Assembly (NCBI GenBank): GCA_013396635.1
Contig: WBMW01002277.1
Span: 358,593 to 422,592 of the forward strand
Length of the DNA: 64,000 nucleotides
Source: Penelope pileata
Lineage: Eukaryota; Chordata; Aves; Galliformes; Cracidae
Direction of reading: 5' to 3'
Numbering within the stretch: the stretch's first letter is position 1; each line of letters opens with the position of its first letter. Shown here in pieces: positions 61,233-64,000 of this stretch. The notes beneath the pieces are model-generated. The model was not told the origin of the DNA and made no database searches. It was given only the letters and a program-made list of their open reading frames with translations. Made by a program: the position numbers and the translations under genes.

Positions 61233-63776
61233 AATTATTAATGAGAGTTTTGCTCTAAGTAGAGGGGAGAAGAGCAGGAGAATTCACGTTACTTGAAGCC
61301 TTTGATTTTCTTGCCTCAGTAAATAAGATAAATCAAGATTTCATATACTGTCTGCGTGCTTGGCTGTATGTTATTTTCCATACCAAGCACAGGTTCAGTA
61401 GAAAGGAATCACTGAGACTGATAATGCAGCATTTTGTGAATGGTAAAACCTTCATTAAACCTGAGTGAAAAAAGAAAAAATAATAAGAAAAAGAAAACAA
61501 CTAGCTAATGCTTAAGTAACAAATGCCACCAAGTGCTCATTTTCTGAACTCTTTCCAGCTAAACTAAAGTGAAATGTTCTTTACAACTGTAATCCTCAGG
61601 AAACAAACTCACCACATCTTCCAATTTACTGTTACTTATCCACAGGCAGAGTCATTATCAGCTGGCTAGATTACAGCCTGCAGCAGATAACGTCTAAATA
61701 CTGAGAAAAAATGTCTGTTAGTGCTTCAAAAGCCACTCCGAGAAGCTCTTGCTATAAAAGGTAAACTCGCATGATTTCAGTTTGATAGAGTTGTTTCTGT
61801 CACTGTCGTATCAAGCCTCTAGCTGACCATTTTTTGAACATGAGAAATACGAAGAGAGTTTTTGTTTTAAGTTTTGCTGTATCTCATTTTACAGCTTTGT
61901 GCATAACTGTGCGGATGCTCTCTGCTTGGCAAGCTCTGTAGTTTTATTCTGATAATACACGTGTGGAAGAAAGTAGGAAAACTAAAGACTAAAAGTTTAT
62001 AAAGCAGTCTGATTAAAAATATCTAAGTTAAGATACTAAATAAAACTTTTTTATTGTAACAACTATTTTAAATTCTGTCTTTTTTCTTCCTTTCTTTTAT
62101 TCTTGGCCAGAGTTCTCTGATGACAGTTTTGGAACAAATCAGAATCCACTCAGGGAGTCTGCCTAGAAGCACAAAATTTCTGCAAGATTCAGCTATACTT
62201 CATAGAAGGTAAGGTATCAAAGCAACCAGAGCAGCGTTACATTTCGTGCTCCCTGACAGCAACGATGAAGTAAGAGAGGTAAATAGATACCTGAAAGAAA
62301 ATGATTTTATAGGAAGCGCAACAGCCCAAAAGCTGCAAGTCTAAGGTAAAGTGCCTCTGTATTAAACCTTAATTTTAATCAGAACAATGCAAGAAGGCTA
62401 AAAAGGTAAGAGCTTGCTACAATTATATCACATAGGTTGATATATGAACTACAAAATAAGGCATCAAGATTTCGTTGAACACACAATAAAAGTGGTTAAT
62501 ATAGTCATTTAAAACTTCAAGTGGTATGACTATATCAAATGCAGATTCCGGAGTTACTTTCCTTTCTTACTCTTCTCTAGTCATTAACCTTTACATTCTT
62601 CTCTGCTTCATGAAGGATCAAACATTGTGTCTTCTATTTTGTTTAAAGTTATTCCATTAATGACCCAATGAATCAAGGTACAAACACAGTGTCCCTCTTG
62701 TTTCTTTATAAAGAGTAGCACTCACATTTGATTTGCAGAGCAGAGGGAAACATCTCCAGGATCACGTAAAATTAATGATTACTAATTTTTAAGATATTTT
62801 TCTTCCTTCTCTTTTTTAAAAATTTTACATTATAGGTAACATATCTGGCTCTACATCTGCTGCTTTAAAATTCTTCTTATGAAATAGAAGCATGCAGTTT
62901 GCTTCCATACGTGCCTCATTTCCAGATTTTCTCGTCTTTATCCCACTCCCCCAGGCTTCAGAGTACCCATCTCCATGGCAACACTCGATAAGGTTGGTGG
63001 GTGGTGTTATCACAGCAGGCTTCCCCACAGAAGGTCTCAGCCATATGGATTATTTATGAACTCGCATGACAGCACCAAACCCACTGAAATACTTCTTGGC
63101 CAAGTTTTCTCTTCTCTCCAAGCCAGTGATTCAAAGCAGGGCGTCTTCAGTGCAGTCAGCACCCATGAGCTGGGGTAAAGCACCATGAAGGTGGTCACTT
63201 ACCTGTCCCCAAAAGCTGCCTCACCACTGTTTCTTCTACCCCATATGAGCACCCATTGACACATACCATAAATTTTAACCTGGTTATACATTTCAACCAG
63301 TGAAATTGGAAACCTGCAGCTTCTGAAAGAACAACATTTCAGACATACCATGATTAAGTAGCTGATACAACTTATACTGCTGATGGGAGCTGCTGATGCA
63401 GATACACTGCAGTAGATTTGTATTTCTGAGTTAGCTCTTAGAAAAAGCTAGCAGTTTGGCTTGGACATATTTTCTTCACCTGATTTTTTTTCTAAATCCT
63501 CAGTACATTTTTTAGTTAAGGTTGTTGCATGTAGACAGTATTCATGCAAATAACACATAACAATCTTTTGAAAGTGTCCCTATAACAGCAGCCTATTTTT
63601 TTTAGATAATATTGCTTAGACATATACATTTTTGGAACAAAATATCTAGTGCTATGAGGGCCTGTCATATGCGTCCACTTCATCCAATTATTTTTACAAA
63701 TTTATCAAGTTCAGTCTTTGAAGCTGATAGTATATTTATAGGAAAGAAAAACACTGTTTCATTTCTCAAGTAGGTA

Positions 63777-63798
63777 TTTATATATATATATATATATT
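63777..63798. repeat. TA microsatellite
   Basis: About nine to ten TA units. Confidence 0.85.
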
Positions 63799-64000
63799 AG
63801 CATAGCCAATAGCCAAGATTTAATGGGTGTGATTTATCTTCCTAGTTGTACCTATTATGTATACATCTGCACCTTAAGTCGTCACGATAGGCTTCCTTTG
63901 TGATCAATAAGAAGTTGGAATTTTTGAGGCAGAACTGATCAAATTTATTGTCAAAACCTACTAAAGATGTTTATTAATTGTAATCTAAGCACTAAAAAAA

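Larger units (their letters stand above)
50944..64000. other. PTPRN2 intron upstream of exon A (incomplete)
   Basis: At least 13 kb of intron continuing beyond the right edge. It holds the longest CR1 copy of the window at 56.65-57.43 kb, a purine-rich AAAAG tract near 52.6 kb, an AT-rich 26-bp tandem repeat with a hairpin at 58.73-58.80 kb, a GTT microsatellite at 61.2 kb and a TA run at 63.78 kb. I looked on the minus strand for the family's N-terminal exons (the cysteine pair, FYRYEVSP and WQDDYTQYVM-type motifs) and did not find them, so the preceding exon probably lies beyond 64,000. Confidence 0.75.

Noticed and set aside
63203..63300. Strong minus-strand donor CAG|GTAAGT at 63,197-63,202 preceded by an open frame with CVNGCSYG and VVRQLLGT
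   Set aside because: It superficially recalls the N-terminal phogrin motifs (CVNDG... and a helix ending LSGT), but spacing and order do not fit one exon, there is no good acceptor, and the rest does not align. Treated as chance; a tblastn of the N-terminal region would settle it.
1..64000. miR-153 hairpin, which in mammals is hosted in introns of PTPRN and PTPRN2
   Set aside because: I looked for the mature sequence on both strands by eye and did not find it; in mammals it lies in the phosphatase half of the gene, which is outside this window.

Overview
This is a vertebrate, almost certainly avian, genomic window: AT-rich sequence in which the recognisable mobile elements are CR1 non-LTR retrotransposons, the dominant repeat of bird genomes. 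Nearly all of it is intron of one large gene. There are no bacterial features, operons, CRISPR arrays or tRNA/rRNA genes that I can see. A 35-base N run at 39,087-39,121 shows it is draft assembly sequence. CR1 also occurs in turtles and crocodilians, so 'bird' is an inference from CR1 type and density plus sequence style; I cannot name the species.

The gene is PTPRN2 (phogrin / IA-2 beta), on the minus strand. I located six internal coding exons by protein similarity, splice consensus and reading phase. In transcript order they are A (50,472-50,943), B (45,193-45,447), C (43,779-43,819, only 41 nt), D (42,093-42,460), E (21,814-21,900) and F (5,866-5,945). The phases chain perfectly (0-1, 1-1, 1-0, 0-2, 2-2, 2-1), giving 1,303 nt or 434 codons plus one base with no stop. 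Together they encode the luminal part of the protein: a divergent propeptide-like region (A-C), the region around a dibasic candidate processing site (D), and the conserved membrane-proximal ectodomain with a SEA/ferredoxin-like fold (end of D, E, F). The signal peptide and N-terminal cysteine-containing exons must lie beyond 64,000. The transmembrane and phosphatase exons lie below position 1.

Layout from left to right: 1-5,865 intron after exon F; 5,866-5,945 exon F; 5,946-21,813 a 15.9 kb intron with a nested CR1 cluster at 11.6-12.8 kb; 21,814-21,900 exon E; 21,901-42,092 a 20.2 kb intron with several CR1 pieces and the assembly gap; 42,093-45,447 the compact D-C-B cluster with two ~1.3 kb introns; 45,448-50,471 a 5.0 kb intron with two CR1 tails; 50,472-50,943 exon A; 50,944-64,000 the upstream intron, holding the longest CR1 copy (56.65-57.43 kb).

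I found no convincing second gene and no undescribed system. The points most worth checking are the 41-nt frame-setting exon, the two symmetric exons (B and E) that could be skipped in frame, the dibasic site in exon D, and the head-on nested and internally duplicated CR1 cluster.
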